Below are positions 53,947-63,416 of a stretch of DNA of 64,000 nucleotides, one piece after another. Source of the DNA: Kitasatospora humi (lineage in GTDB: Bacteria; Actinomycetota; Actinomycetes; Streptomycetales; Streptomycetaceae); NCBI RefSeq assembly GCF_020907985.1, contig NZ_JAJJPA010000034.1:1-64000 (forward strand), written 5' to 3'. The stretch's first letter is position 1; each line of letters opens with the position of its first letter. The notes under the pieces are model-generated. The model ran no database searches and was not told the DNA's origin. It worked only from the letters and a program-made list of their open reading frames with translations. The position numbers and the translations under genes were made by a program.

Positions 53947-56544
53947 TCACAGCTTCTCCACCGGTGCGTAGCGCAGCAGCAGCACCTTGCGGCCGGCCGA
54001 GCCGAAGTCGATGGTGGCCTTGGCCCGGTCGCCGCTGCCGGCCACCTCGGCGACCGTGCCGAGGCCGAACTTGTCGTGGCTGACCCGGTCGCCGACGGCC
54101 AGGCCGACCACCTCGCGCTCGGTCATGGTGCGCGCCGACCGGCCCCAGCCGGCCTTCGGCCCGGCCGTGCTGCTCAGGCCGCCGGAGCCGCCCGAGCCAC
54201 TGCGCGAGCCGCTCGTGGAGAGGCCGCGGGCGGGCGGTACGGCGGCCGCGCCGGTGCGCTTCCACTCCACCAGCTCGGCCGGGATCTCCTCCAGGAACCG
54301 GGAGGCCGGGTTGTAGGCGGGCTGGCCCCAGGCGCTGCGCAGCACCGAGCGGGTCAGGTAGAGCCGGTTGCGGGCCCGGGTCAGGCCGACGTAGGCCAGT
54401 CGCCGCTCCTCCTCCAGCTCCTTGACCTGGCTGAGCGCCCGCATGTGCGGGAAGATCCCGTCCTCCATGCCGGTGAGGAAGACCACCGGGAACTCCAGGC
54501 CCTTGGCGGTGTGCAGGGTCATCATGGTGATGACGCCCTGCCCCTCCTCGTCGTCCGGGATCTGATCGGAGTCGGCGACCAGCGCCACCCGCTCCAGGAA
54601 GTCGGCCAGCGAGCCGACCGGCGGCGCGCCCTCCTCGTCGGCGTCCGGCCGCTCCCCCGGGTCCTGCTCGTACTCCAGGGCGACCGAGGCCAGCTCCTGG
54701 AGGTTCTCGATCCGGGTCTCGTCCTGCGGATCGGTGGACGCCTGCAGCTCGGCCAGGTAGCCGGTCTCCTCGAGGACGGCCTCCAGGATCGCGGCGGGCC
54801 CGGCGCCGGACTCCACCACCTCGCGCAGCGAGGCCAGCAGCGCGTTGAACTTCTTCACCGCGTTGGCGGACCGCGCGGCCATCCCGTACGCCTCGTCGAC
54901 CCGCAGCAGCGCCTGGGCGAAGGAGATCCGCTCCCGGGCGGCCAGCGCCTCGACCATCGCCTCGGCCCGGTCACCGATGCCGCGCTTGGGCACGTTGAGG
55001 ATCCGGCGCAGCGGCACGGTGTCCTCCGGGTTGGCCAGCACCCGCAGGTAGGCCAGCACGTCGCGGACCTCCTTGCGCTCGTAGAAGCGCACCCCGCCGA
55101 CCACCTTGTACGGCAGGCCGACCCGGATGAACACCTCCTCGAAGACCCGGGACTGCGCGTTGGTGCGGTAGAAGACCGCCACGTCGCCGGGTCGGGCCGC
55201 GCCCGAGTCGGTGAGCCGGTCGATCTCGTCGGCGATGAACTGGGCCTCGCCGTGCTCGTCGTCGGCGACGTAGCCGACCACCTTCTCGCCGTGCTCGCCG
55301 GCCGTCCAGAGCTTCTTCTCGCGGCGGTTGGCGTTGCGCTCGATCACCGCGTTGGCGGCGGACAGGATGGTCTGGGTGGAGCGGTAGTTCTGCTCCAGCA
55401 GGATGGTGGTGGCGTCCGGGTAGTCCTCCTCGAACTGGAGGATGTTGCGGATGGTGGCGCCGCGGAAGGCGTAGATCGACTGGTCGGCGTCACCCACCAC
55501 GCACAGCTCGGCCGGCGGCAGCTCGGCGAGCCCGGCCTGCGCCGGGTTGACGAAGTCGCCGTCCGCGGTGCGCCTGGGCGCGCTGCCGGCCGCGCCGCCG
55601 GTCAGCTCGCGGATCAGCATGTACTGGGCGTGGTTGGTGTCCTGGTACTCGTCCACCAGGATGTGCCGGAACCGCCGCCGGTAGTGCTCCGCCGCGTCCG
55701 GGAAGGCCTGCAGCAGGTTGACCGTCGTCATGATGATGTCGTCGAAGTCCAGCGCGTTGGCCTCGCGCAGCCGGGCCTGGTAGAGCGCGTACGCCTCGGC
55801 GAGCTTGCGCTCCATCGGGTTGGCCGCCTGGGCCGCGTAGCTCTCGTGGTCGATCAGCTCGTTCTTGAGGTTGGAGACCTTGGCGCTGAAGGACTTCGGC
55901 GGGAACTGCTTCGGATCGAGGTCGAGGTCCCGGCAGACCAGGGACATCAGGCGCTGGGAGTCGGCCGAGTCGTAGATCGAGAAGCTGGAGGTGAAGCCCA
56001 GCCGCTTGCTCTCCCGGCGCAGGATCCGCACGCAGGCGCTGTGGAAGGTGGCCACCCACATCGACCGGGCCCGCGGGCCGACCAGCTGCTCGACGCGCTC
56101 GCGCATCTCGCCGGCCGCCTTGTTGGTGAAGGTGATCGCCAGGATCTCCCCCGGGTGCGCGCCGCGGGCGGCGAGCAGGTGGGCGATCCGGTGGGTGAGC
56201 ACCCGGGTCTTGCCGGAGCCGGCGCCGGCCACGATGAGCAGCGGGGAGCCGGCGTGCAGCACCGCCTCGCGCTGCGGGTCGTTCATCCCCTCCAGCAGCT
56301 GCGCCGGATCGACCACGGTGCGGTGCGCCCCGTTGCGGTGGTAGGCGTCGCGCTCCGCCTGGGCCGCGTAGTCGGTCTGGAAGAGGTCGGCCGGGATCTC
56401 CTCCTCGTAGCCATGGCCGCCGTACTCCTCCTCGGGAGGCGGCGGCTCCACCGCGAAGTCGAAGGTCACCGCGTCGGCGGGCGCCGGCTTGGCCTCGAAG
56501 GGCTCGAAGCCGGGCAGCGGGAGGTCGTCAAAGAGGCTACTCAT
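53947..56544 (-). CDS. pcrA: ATP-dependent DNA helicase PcrA/UvrD
   Basis: Superfamily 1A 3'-5' helicase for repair and replication-fork maintenance; 865 residues. After an acidic, Pro-rich N-terminal 80 residues come the Q-motif LNDPQ-like GMNDPQREAV, Walker A AGAGSGKT near residue 107, motif II VDEYQDTN, motif III VGDADQSIYAFRGA, motif IV LEQNYRST, motif V TMMTLHTAKGLEF and motif VI VGLTRARNRL. The C-terminal end has a Tudor-like VGDRVSHDKFGLGTV segment that binds RNA polymerase in this family. ATG 56544. Confidence 0.97.
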   Translation of the reverse strand: MSSLFDDLPLPGFEPFEAKPAPADAVTFDFAVEPPPPEEEYGGHGYEEEIPADLFQTDYAAQAERDAYHRNGAHRTVVDPAQLLEGMNDPQREAVLHAGSPLLIVAGAGSGKTRVLTHRIAHLLAARGAHPGEILAITFTNKAAGEMRERVEQLVGPRARSMWVATFHSACVRILRRESKRLGFTSSFSIYDSADSQRLMSLVCRDLDLDPKQFPPKSFSAKVSNLKNELIDHESYAAQAANPMERKLAEAYALYQARLREANALDFDDIIMTTVNLLQAFPDAAEHYRRRFRHILVDEYQDTNHAQYMLIRELTGGAAGSAPRRTADGDFVNPAQAGLAELPPAELCVVGDADQSIYAFRGATIRNILQFEEDYPDATTILLEQNYRSTQTILSAANAVIERNANRREKKLWTAGEHGEKVVGYVADDEHGEAQFIADEIDRLTDSGAARPGDVAVFYRTNAQSRVFEEVFIRVGLPYKVVGGVRFYERKEVRDVLAYLRVLANPEDTVPLRRILNVPKRGIGDRAEAMVEALAARERISFAQALLRVDEAYGMAARSANAVKKFNALLASLREVVESGAGPAAILEAVLEETGYLAELQASTDPQDETRIENLQELASVALEYEQDPGERPDADEEGAPPVGSLADFLERVALVADSDQIPDDEEGQGVITMMTLHTAKGLEFPVVFLTGMEDGIFPHMRALSQVKELEEERRLAYVGLTRARNRLYLTRSVLRSAWGQPAYNPASRFLEEIPAELVEWKRTGAAAVPPARGLSTSGSRSGSGGSGGLSSTAGPKAGWGRSARTMTEREVVGLAVGDRVSHDKFGLGTVAEVAGSGDRAKATIDFGSAGRKVLLLRYAPVEKL

Positions 56545-56599
56545 GGCCCTTCGAGTCTATGGCCCGGCGCCGACAGCACGGGCCGCCCGAGTGCGTGTC

Positions 56600-57577
56600 T
56601 CAGCCGCGAACGCCGACCGAGGAGGCCTGCTCCTGCTTCGCCGAGTCGTAGCCGATGAAGAAGGTCGGGCGCTTCTGCACCGCGGTGTAGATCCGGCCTA
56701 TGTACTCGCCGAGCAGACCGACGCAGATCAGCTGGATGCCCCCGAGGAACAGCATCGCGACGAACAGCGAGGTCCAGCCGGGCACGGTGTGGCCGGCGAT
56801 GTAGATCCCCAGGGTCGCGGCGAGCATGCCGAAGCAGCCGAAGAAGCTCGCGATCCCCAGCCAGGTGGCGATCCGCAGCGGCGCCGCCGAGAAGTTGGTG
56901 ATGCTGTCGACGGCCAGCCGGACCATCTTGCTCAGCGGGTACTTGGTCTCACCCGCGACCCGCTCCTCGCGGAAGTAGCTGACCTGCCCGCTCGGGAAGC
57001 CCAGCCACGGCACCAGCAGCCGGTAGACCTGCTGCTGGTCCGGCAGCGCCTTGAGCGCCTCGACGGCGTCCCGGCTGAGCAGCCGGAAGTCGCCCGCCTG
57101 GGACGGCACCCGCTTGCCGACCATCCGGCGCATCAGCCAGTAGTAGGCGCCGGCCGTCCAGCGCTTGAACCCGGTGTCGGTGCTCCGGTCCGAGCGGACG
57201 CCGTAGACGATGTCCAGGTGCTGAGCCCGCGCCAGGTCCAGCATCTCCGGGATCTTCTCCGGCGGGTCCTGCAGGTCGGCGTCGATGCTCGCCACGTAGG
57301 CACCCACCGAGCTGTGCAGACCCGCCGTCAGCGCAGCCTGGTGCCCGGAGTTGCGCCGCAGCTTGACGATGCGCAACTCCGGCCAGGTCAGCCGGATTTC
57401 CTCCAACAGCTCGGCGGTCCGGTCGGCGCTGCCGTCGTCCACCGCGACGACCTCGTAGGAAACCTGCGTGCCGTCCAGCGCGGGACGGAGCCGTGCGACG
57501 AGGGCCGGCAGGGCGGCCTCCTCGTTGTACATCGGAATGACGACCGACAAGGTCGTCGTGGCTGATGCAGCCGACAT
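56600..57577 (-). CDS. GT2 polyprenol-phosphate glycosyltransferase (GtrB/DPM-like)
   Basis: A 325-residue enzyme of the family that loads a sugar from a nucleotide donor onto polyprenyl phosphate. The GT2 core has LSVVIPMYNEEAALP, VDDGSADRT, and the metal-binding DADLQDPPE near residue 100. Two C-terminal helices (about 240-265 and 275-300) end with GEYIGRIY. The lipid-linked sugar would serve membrane GT-C enzymes such as the one at 61838. ATG 57577 follows GGGGA. Divergent from the gene at 58023. Confidence 0.9.
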   Translation of the reverse strand: MSAASATTTLSVVIPMYNEEAALPALVARLRPALDGTQVSYEVVAVDDGSADRTAELLEEIRLTWPELRIVKLRRNSGHQAALTAGLHSSVGAYVASIDADLQDPPEKIPEMLDLARAQHLDIVYGVRSDRSTDTGFKRWTAGAYYWLMRRMVGKRVPSQAGDFRLLSRDAVEALKALPDQQQVYRLLVPWLGFPSGQVSYFREERVAGETKYPLSKMVRLAVDSITNFSAAPLRIATWLGIASFFGCFGMLAATLGIYIAGHTVPGWTSLFVAMLFLGGIQLICVGLLGEYIGRIYTAVQKRPTFFIGYDSAKQEQASSVGVRG

Positions 57578-58022
57578 TGGTTCCCCGCCTGAGAGTGGTC
57601 CAGTTCGATTTAGCCGGGCGAATCCTAACAACAGGATCTCCGCAAGCCCTCACGCGAGGACCACTGGACGATGGCCGCGCTGGACGCGCGGTGGAGTCTG
57701 CTCCCCGGGGGGCCGGGACCGGGGAGCCAAGGGCCCGACCCCTGCTGAAGGGCCGCCAGGAACGCCCTGGGTACGGTGTTCGACCGCCTGCTAGCCTGGG
57801 AGCTCGCGCAGCACCTTAGACACAACATGTTCGAGGTGTTTGAGCCCGAGCTGGTTCGAGACAGCCGTTTCAGCACCTTACCGGCGCCGGTGCGCCGTGC
57901 AACGCCGCCGGCTCGCCATTCAAGCTGTCCCCTCGACGAGGCATCGATGCCCATCATCTCGCTGCGGTACGTGCGGCCGTCAGCTGCGTGAGCGAACCGA
58001 CTCCCCGGGAGAAGAGAGCCTG
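57578..58022. other. Divergent intergenic region between glycosyltransferase and membrane protein
   Basis: About 445 bp without a supported gene. On the minus strand TAGGAT (near 57625) is a possible -10 for the GT2 gene. On the plus strand TAGCCT (near 57791) is a possible -10 for the membrane gene, implying a leader of about 220 nt. No known RNA element was recognised in the leader. Confidence 0.4.
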
Positions 58023-60452
58023 ATGGGCACGACTCACAACACCTCGTTCCGATCAGGCGCCCGGACCGGACCCGGCACGGCGGGCGGGGCCGCAGGCGCC
58101 CGTCGCGGCGAGGCGGGCGGGGCCGTCCTCGGCGCCGTCTGGCGCTTCCTGCCGGCGGCCGCTGCCCTGGCGGTGCTCCTCACTACCCTGTCGGCTTCCG
58201 ACACTCCGGTCAACTCCATCGCCCGGTACGCCGGTTACGTCGCCTGGGGGGTGCTCCTCCCGGGCACGCTGGTGTACCGGTCACTGCGGCGCACGCCGCA
58301 CACCCTGGTCGAGGACCTGGCGATGGGCGCCGTGACCGGCCTGGCGCTCGAGCTGGCCGCCTGGGCCGTGTTCGTTCCGCTCCACCTCCAGTCGGTCGTC
58401 ACGCTCTGGCCCCTGCTGGTCGTCATACCCTTCGCCGCCGTGCCCCGGCTGCGCCGGCACTGGTGGGTGCGCGGGTACCACCGGGTCCCGCTCGGCTGGT
58501 CGTGGTCGCTCGCCGCCACCGTCGCCATCACCAGCGGCTACCTCTACCAGGTCTACCTGGTGCGCACGCCGATCCTGCCGCCTGACGACCGGTCACGGCA
58601 GTTCGTCGACCTCTCGTACCAGATGTCCCTGGCCGGCAACGCCAAGCACTCCTTTCCCGTGACCCTCCCCCAGGTCGCCGGCGAGCCGCTGCAGTACCAC
58701 TGGTTCGCCTTCGCGCACGAGGCCATGACGAGCCTGGTCGGTCACCTCGATCTGCCCGTCGTCCAGCTCCGGCTGATGATCCCGGCGCTCTGCGCGCTCA
58801 CCATGGTGGTCGCCGCGGTGGTCGCCTGGCGACTGTCCGGGCGCGCCTGGGCCGGTCCCATCGCGGGCCTCCTGCTGTTCGCCGTCGGGGAGTTCAACGC
58901 GTCGCACGCCATGACGCCGTTCGGTTCGCCGGAGACCACGCTGATGTCCTGGGCGAGCGTCTCGATGACGTACAGTCAGCCGCTGCTGCTGGCGCTGGTC
59001 GGAGCCGTCGGTGACGGTCTTCGCAGGCCCGGCACCGGCACCGGCGGGAACCCGGTCCCCGCGCTGGGCCGCGGGTGCTACGCGCTCGCCGCCTTCTTCG
59101 CCTTCGCTTCCAGTGCCGCCAAGGCCACGTCGCTGCCGGTCACGCTCGCCGCCCTCGCCCTGACCGGTCTGCTCGGCCTGCTCACCACCCGGCGGATCCC
59201 GTGGACGGTGGTGGGGCTCGGCGCCATCGTGGCCGCCGCGCAGCTGTTCTCCACCGCGGTCATCTTCGCCTTCAAGAGCTACGGGCTGGCCGTCGAGCCG
59301 CTCTCCAACCTCCAGGGCAGCTGGGCCGACCCGCACCACGCCCGCACCGCCACCAGCCAGCTGGTCGTGGTGGCGCTGGTCTGGTTCGCCTTCCTCATCA
59401 ACACCCAGCTGCGGGTGGCCGGCGCGCTCCCGCTGCTGTGGCGCAGCCGGCTGAAGCCGGACCCGACGCTGTGGTTCCTGGTCGGCGGCACCGTGGCCGG
59501 CCCCGCCATCTACCTGGCCCTCAACGGCTGGAACTCCAGCTACTTCACCCATGCCGGTCTGGCCTTCGGCGTGCTGCTCTCCGCCTGGGGCTACTGCGAG
59601 GCCTTCGAACGGGCGGCCCTGTCCCCCTGGGCCAGGACGGCGCTCGGTGCCTTCGCCGCCGCGTTCACCGGCCTGATCGTCTGGGGCGTCTACTACCACG
59701 CCGGCGACTGGCAGACCTGGGTGACGACCACCGTGAAGGGCTGGCACCCGACCCGCTCCGGGTTCCTGCGGGCCTTCCTCTCCGGCAACCCCGATGGCAA
59801 CGGCTCGGCGGCGGGACTACTGCCGATCGTGTCCGCCGGTCTCGCGCTGTGCGCGATCGCCGCGGTCTGCGGCGTGCTGTGGTGGGCTCTCGGCCGGGTG
59901 GTCAAGCCGATGCGGCGGCGCGGCGGGATCGTGCTGCTCACCGCCGCGCTGCTGGCGGGCGCCCCGGCGCTGGTCATCGACCTGCCGAAGCCCACCTGGG
60001 ACATGACCGTCTGGTCGTCGTTCCCGCTGCCCGCCGGAAAGATCGACGCCGCCCGCTGGTTGCGCGACCACAGCCGGCCCACCGACGTGATCGCCACCAA
60101 CGAGCACTGCTGGTCGCCCGACGACTTCCAGCACCCCGGGTCCCCGTGCACCGACTACCGGGACTTCACGCTGAGCGCCTACTCGGAGCGCTCGGTCCTG
60201 GTCGAGGGGTGGGCCTTCGCGCCCCGCGTGATGGCCGGTACCTCGCCCGAGTTCTGGGACCCGGCCCTGCTGCGGATGAACGACGACGCCGTCTACCACC
60301 CGACCGCACCCCTGCTCAGCGAGCTGCACGACCGGCACCACGTGCGCTACCTGTTCGTGAACCGGCGGGTCGGCCCCGAGGCCCCGCAGCTGGGCACACT
60401 GACCGACAAGGTCTACGACAACGGCCGGATCGCCATCTACGAACTGCGCTGA
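58023..60452 (+). CDS. Large polytopic membrane protein, GT-C-like
   Basis: An 809-residue protein with about 13-15 hydrophobic segments and a C-terminal soluble domain of about 140 residues (from ARWLRDHSRPTDVIATNEH). The early loop PILPPDDRSRQFVD and the following QYHWFAF carry Asp and His of the kind seen in GT-C fold glycosyltransferases of actinomycete surface-polysaccharide loci. No close family is recognised with certainty; the C-terminal domain resembles extracytoplasmic tails of such enzymes. ATG 58023 is preceded by GAAGAGAG. A hairpin lies between it and the next, convergent gene. Confidence 0.7.
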   Translation: MGTTHNTSFRSGARTGPGTAGGAAGARRGEAGGAVLGAVWRFLPAAAALAVLLTTLSASDTPVNSIARYAGYVAWGVLLPGTLVYRSLRRTPHTLVEDLAMGAVTGLALELAAWAVFVPLHLQSVVTLWPLLVVIPFAAVPRLRRHWWVRGYHRVPLGWSWSLAATVAITSGYLYQVYLVRTPILPPDDRSRQFVDLSYQMSLAGNAKHSFPVTLPQVAGEPLQYHWFAFAHEAMTSLVGHLDLPVVQLRLMIPALCALTMVVAAVVAWRLSGRAWAGPIAGLLLFAVGEFNASHAMTPFGSPETTLMSWASVSMTYSQPLLLALVGAVGDGLRRPGTGTGGNPVPALGRGCYALAAFFAFASSAAKATSLPVTLAALALTGLLGLLTTRRIPWTVVGLGAIVAAAQLFSTAVIFAFKSYGLAVEPLSNLQGSWADPHHARTATSQLVVVALVWFAFLINTQLRVAGALPLLWRSRLKPDPTLWFLVGGTVAGPAIYLALNGWNSSYFTHAGLAFGVLLSAWGYCEAFERAALSPWARTALGAFAAAFTGLIVWGVYYHAGDWQTWVTTTVKGWHPTRSGFLRAFLSGNPDGNGSAAGLLPIVSAGLALCAIAAVCGVLWWALGRVVKPMRRRGGIVLLTAALLAGAPALVIDLPKPTWDMTVWSSFPLPAGKIDAARWLRDHSRPTDVIATNEHCWSPDDFQHPGSPCTDYRDFTLSAYSERSVLVEGWAFAPRVMAGTSPEFWDPALLRMNDDAVYHPTAPLLSELHDRHHVRYLFVNRRVGPEAPQLGTLTDKVYDNGRIAIYELR

Positions 60453-60475
60453 CCCGGGCGGAGCACCGCGGCGCG

Positions 60476-60509
60476 CCGGGAGCCCCGGGACGATCACGAG
60501 GGCTCCCGG
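60476..60509. terminator. Hairpin between convergent membrane genes
   Basis: CCGGGAGCCC (60476-60485) and GGGCTCCCGG (60500-60509) form a 10-bp stem with a 14-nt loop, 23 nt after the stop at 60452. Confidence 0.7.
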
Positions 60510-60533
60510 GTACCCGGGGAGGCCGGGCGCCGC

Positions 60534-61751
60534 TCAGGGCGCGTCGGGGAACACGTAGACCAGGAAGCCGCCGTACAGGCCGGAGACCAGCGCGGCGGCG
60601 ACCAGCACCAGCGCCAGGGTGGCCCTGTTCCTGGTCCGGGCCAGGCCGGCGGCGACCGGCAGCAGCAGCCCGAACGCGCCGAGCAGGAACCGGGCCCGTG
60701 ACGTGAAGTACGCGGCGTCGCCCAGCGCCAGCACCAGGGTGGCCGCGCTCAGCAGCACCACCGCCGCCGGCTGGCGCTGCAGCACCGAGACGCCCATCAG
60801 CACCACACTGGCGATCAGCACCGCGGCGACCACCGCCTGGGTCAGCCAGACGGGGTGCGCGCTGCTGAGCAGCTCGACGATCGCGTGAAGGGTGTTCCGG
60901 CCGAAGTCGAAGTGGGAGTTCCAGGCCTCCTGCACCTTGAAGTAGGCGTCCCAGCGTCCCTTGACCAGCCCGACCCAGCCGATGAAGCCGACGAAGCCCA
61001 CCGGCGCGAGCAGCACCGCGAGCGCCGGTCGCCACCGCGCCGGCCCGCCGTCCCGGTGACCGCGCACCAGCTCCGGCAGCGCGGCGCCGACGACCGCGAC
61101 CGCGACCGCGAGGCCGGTCGGGCGGGTCAGCCCGGCCAGCGAGGCCAGCACGCCCGCCGAGACCCACCGCCGGGCCACCGCCTGGTGCACCGCCCAGACC
61201 GAGAAGGCCGTGAAGAGCAGCTCGGAGTAGGCCAGGCTCTCCACCACCGCGACCGGCACCGAGCCCCAGAGGGTCGCGGTCAGCACGCCCATCCGCCGCC
61301 CGTACAGCCGTGCGGCGACCGCGAACATGCCCCAGGCCGCGACCAGGGAGGCGGCCCAGGCGATGGCCAGTGCGGCCACGTTGTAGGCCAGCGGGGTCGC
61401 CCAGGCGAGTGCCCGGATGGCCGCCGGGTACATCGGGAAGAAGGCGTACGACTGGTACGGGCCGTTCGGGCCGGGCACCAGCGGGACCCGGCCGTACCCG
61501 AGCTCGGCGATCCGCTGGTAGAAGCCGGCGTCCCACAGGGTGCTCAGCCGGTACAGCGCGTTGACGCCGTGCCGCTCCCCCCAAGCCACCAGGATCAGTA
61601 CGCCGACCACCCGGGTGCCCAGATAGGCGAGCAGGGCCGGTGCGGCGAACCGCAGCTCCCTCCTGAACCGGTGCCCCGCCCGGCCGACCGCCGCCGAGGC
61701 GACCGTGGCCGGGGCGCGGCCGGGAGCGGCGACGAGCGGCTGCGATGTCAC
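60534..61751 (-). CDS. PIG-V-like mannosyltransferase family protein
   Basis: A 405-residue GT-C membrane enzyme with about ten helices. PIG-V-type landmarks are LSTLWDAGFYQRIAELGY (the WDxxxY loop with the acidic catalytic residue) and AFFPMYPAAIR. LAYSELLFTAFSVWA and LTRPTGLAV follow in the usual order. These enzymes use polyprenol-phosphate-mannose; bacterial acceptors are not known. GTG 61751 follows GGAG at 5 nt. Same strand as the GT39-type gene, 86 bp apart, so probably co-transcribed. Confidence 0.85.
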   Translation of the reverse strand: MTSQPLVAAPGRAPATVASAAVGRAGHRFRRELRFAAPALLAYLGTRVVGVLILVAWGERHGVNALYRLSTLWDAGFYQRIAELGYGRVPLVPGPNGPYQSYAFFPMYPAAIRALAWATPLAYNVAALAIAWAASLVAAWGMFAVAARLYGRRMGVLTATLWGSVPVAVVESLAYSELLFTAFSVWAVHQAVARRWVSAGVLASLAGLTRPTGLAVAVAVVGAALPELVRGHRDGGPARWRPALAVLLAPVGFVGFIGWVGLVKGRWDAYFKVQEAWNSHFDFGRNTLHAIVELLSSAHPVWLTQAVVAAVLIASVVLMGVSVLQRQPAAVVLLSAATLVLALGDAAYFTSRARFLLGAFGLLLPVAAGLARTRNRATLALVLVAAALVSGLYGGFLVYVFPDAP

Positions 61752-61837
61752 GCTGACTCCTACGGACGGCTGGCTGCTGACGTCCCGTCGCGAGACGCCG
61801 ACTCCGGAACGTCCGTCCGGCCGACGCTCCTGTCGGC

Positions 61838-63364
61838 CTAATGCTGCCGCTGGAGGAGGGTCACCGTGATGCCCGACACGTGCTTGCTCTCGACCTTGGT
61901 GTACTCGGTCTCCAGGACTTGCTGCTGAGCCTTCGAGAATCCCTTGAACGGCTGGTCCGGGTCGGTGTAGTCGACCACCCAGATGCGCGGCACGCCGGCG
62001 GCGCACGCGGCCGGCTGCGGGCACTCGACCGCGTACAGGTCCTTGTGCTGCACCGGGCTCTCCTCGGCGAAGACGTCCTTGGGCTGCACCGACCGGGGGA
62101 GGTAGTACTCGATCGCGAAGTTCAGCATCATGTACGACTGGTCGCCGCGCACCGGCGCCATGCCGTCGCCCGGCCGGTAGCCCTGGGCGATGATCCGCGC
62201 CGCGCCCCGCTCGTCGGCCAGCTCGTGGGAGTTCCGCTCGCGGAGGTGCTGCTGGTCCTGAAGCCCGATCCAGGCGGTGCCGACCAGGCCGATCGCGATC
62301 AGCGCCCGCGGGCGCAGCGCGGTCAGCCCGGCGCCCGCCAGCACCGCCCAGGCCGGCACGGTGAAGAGCAGGTAGCGGTCGAGGAAGTAGGCGGTGTGGC
62401 CCTGCGAGACGTACCAGATCAGCACGATCGGCAGAGCCGCGACGAGACCGATCTCGAAGGCCGCCCGGCGGCCCTTGGGCCAGGCGGCCGGCAGCGCCAC
62501 CAGGCACAGGACGCACCCGCCGACCAGGGACGACTGGAACAGCCCGTGCCACACGGCGGAGAACTGCTGGAAGGTCGGCGACTGCAGCCAGGAGATCTGC
62601 CGCCCGACCTGGCGGTGGCCGAGGATCACCAGCGGCACGACCGGCAGCAGCGCGGCGGCCACGGTGGCCGGGAACCCGATCAGCAGGGCCCGCCGGCGCT
62701 GCCGCCACCAGCGCATCCCCGCCACCACGGCGTGCGGCGCCAGCACGCTGAGCGACACCATGTGGAACAGCCCCGCGGCGGCCACCGCCGCCCCGTACGG
62801 CAGCCAGCGCTGCCAGTCGGGCCGCTCCAGCGCGCGCAGCAGCAAGTAGGTGGCCGCCGCCACCGCGAGCACGGCGAAGGCGTAGGAGCGCGCCTCCTGG
62901 GCGAACCGGGAGACGCTCGGCAGCACCGCGAAGAGCAGGCCGGCGACCAGTCCGGCCGGGACGCCGAACTGCTTGCGGGCGGTCAGCGCCACCAGGGCGG
63001 CGGCGCCGGCCATGGCCAGTGCGGACGGAAGTCGGAACACCGTCGGCGAGTCGCCGAACGCCGAGACCCAGTAGTGCATCAGCAGGTAGTAGGCGCCCGA
63101 GACGGCGTCCACGTGGTGCAGTACCGCGATCAGCTGACCGGTGCTCCGGGTCGCCGCGCTCCAGGTCGCCAACTCGTCGCGCCACAGCTCGGGACGCCAG
63201 CTGCCGCGCACGCCCAGCCCGAGGGTCAGCAGTGCGGGCCAGAGCCAGAAGGTCCTCGGCAGCTGCTTGCGAGCCTCCTTCCACAGGCGCTCGGTCCCCG
63301 GACTGCCGTCCTGGGCGTCGTCGGCGGGTGCCGCGGCCTCGTGCGCGACGGCGCTGCTGCTCAT
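61838..63364 (-). CDS. GT39-type (PMT/ArnT-like) membrane glycosyltransferase
   Basis: A 508-residue GT-C enzyme. The first external loop has the catalytic-type RPELWRDELATWSAATRS near residue 56-73. A family-like SRFAQEARSYAFAVLAVAA block follows, and about ten helices run to residue 390. The rest is a soluble tail with the Cys pair of ECPQPAACAAG. Likely transfers a sugar from a polyprenol-phosphate donor to a protein or glycan outside the membrane. ATG 63364. The gene at 63417 ends 52 bp upstream. Confidence 0.87.
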   Translation of the reverse strand: MSSSAVAHEAAAPADDAQDGSPGTERLWKEARKQLPRTFWLWPALLTLGLGVRGSWRPELWRDELATWSAATRSTGQLIAVLHHVDAVSGAYYLLMHYWVSAFGDSPTVFRLPSALAMAGAAALVALTARKQFGVPAGLVAGLLFAVLPSVSRFAQEARSYAFAVLAVAAATYLLLRALERPDWQRWLPYGAAVAAAGLFHMVSLSVLAPHAVVAGMRWWRQRRRALLIGFPATVAAALLPVVPLVILGHRQVGRQISWLQSPTFQQFSAVWHGLFQSSLVGGCVLCLVALPAAWPKGRRAAFEIGLVAALPIVLIWYVSQGHTAYFLDRYLLFTVPAWAVLAGAGLTALRPRALIAIGLVGTAWIGLQDQQHLRERNSHELADERGAARIIAQGYRPGDGMAPVRGDQSYMMLNFAIEYYLPRSVQPKDVFAEESPVQHKDLYAVECPQPAACAAGVPRIWVVDYTDPDQPFKGFSKAQQQVLETEYTKVESKHVSGITVTLLQRQH

Positions 63365-63416
63365 CGTCAGACCTTCCGGCTCTCAATCGTCAGCTTGGAC
63401 GTGTCTCCTGAGGAGG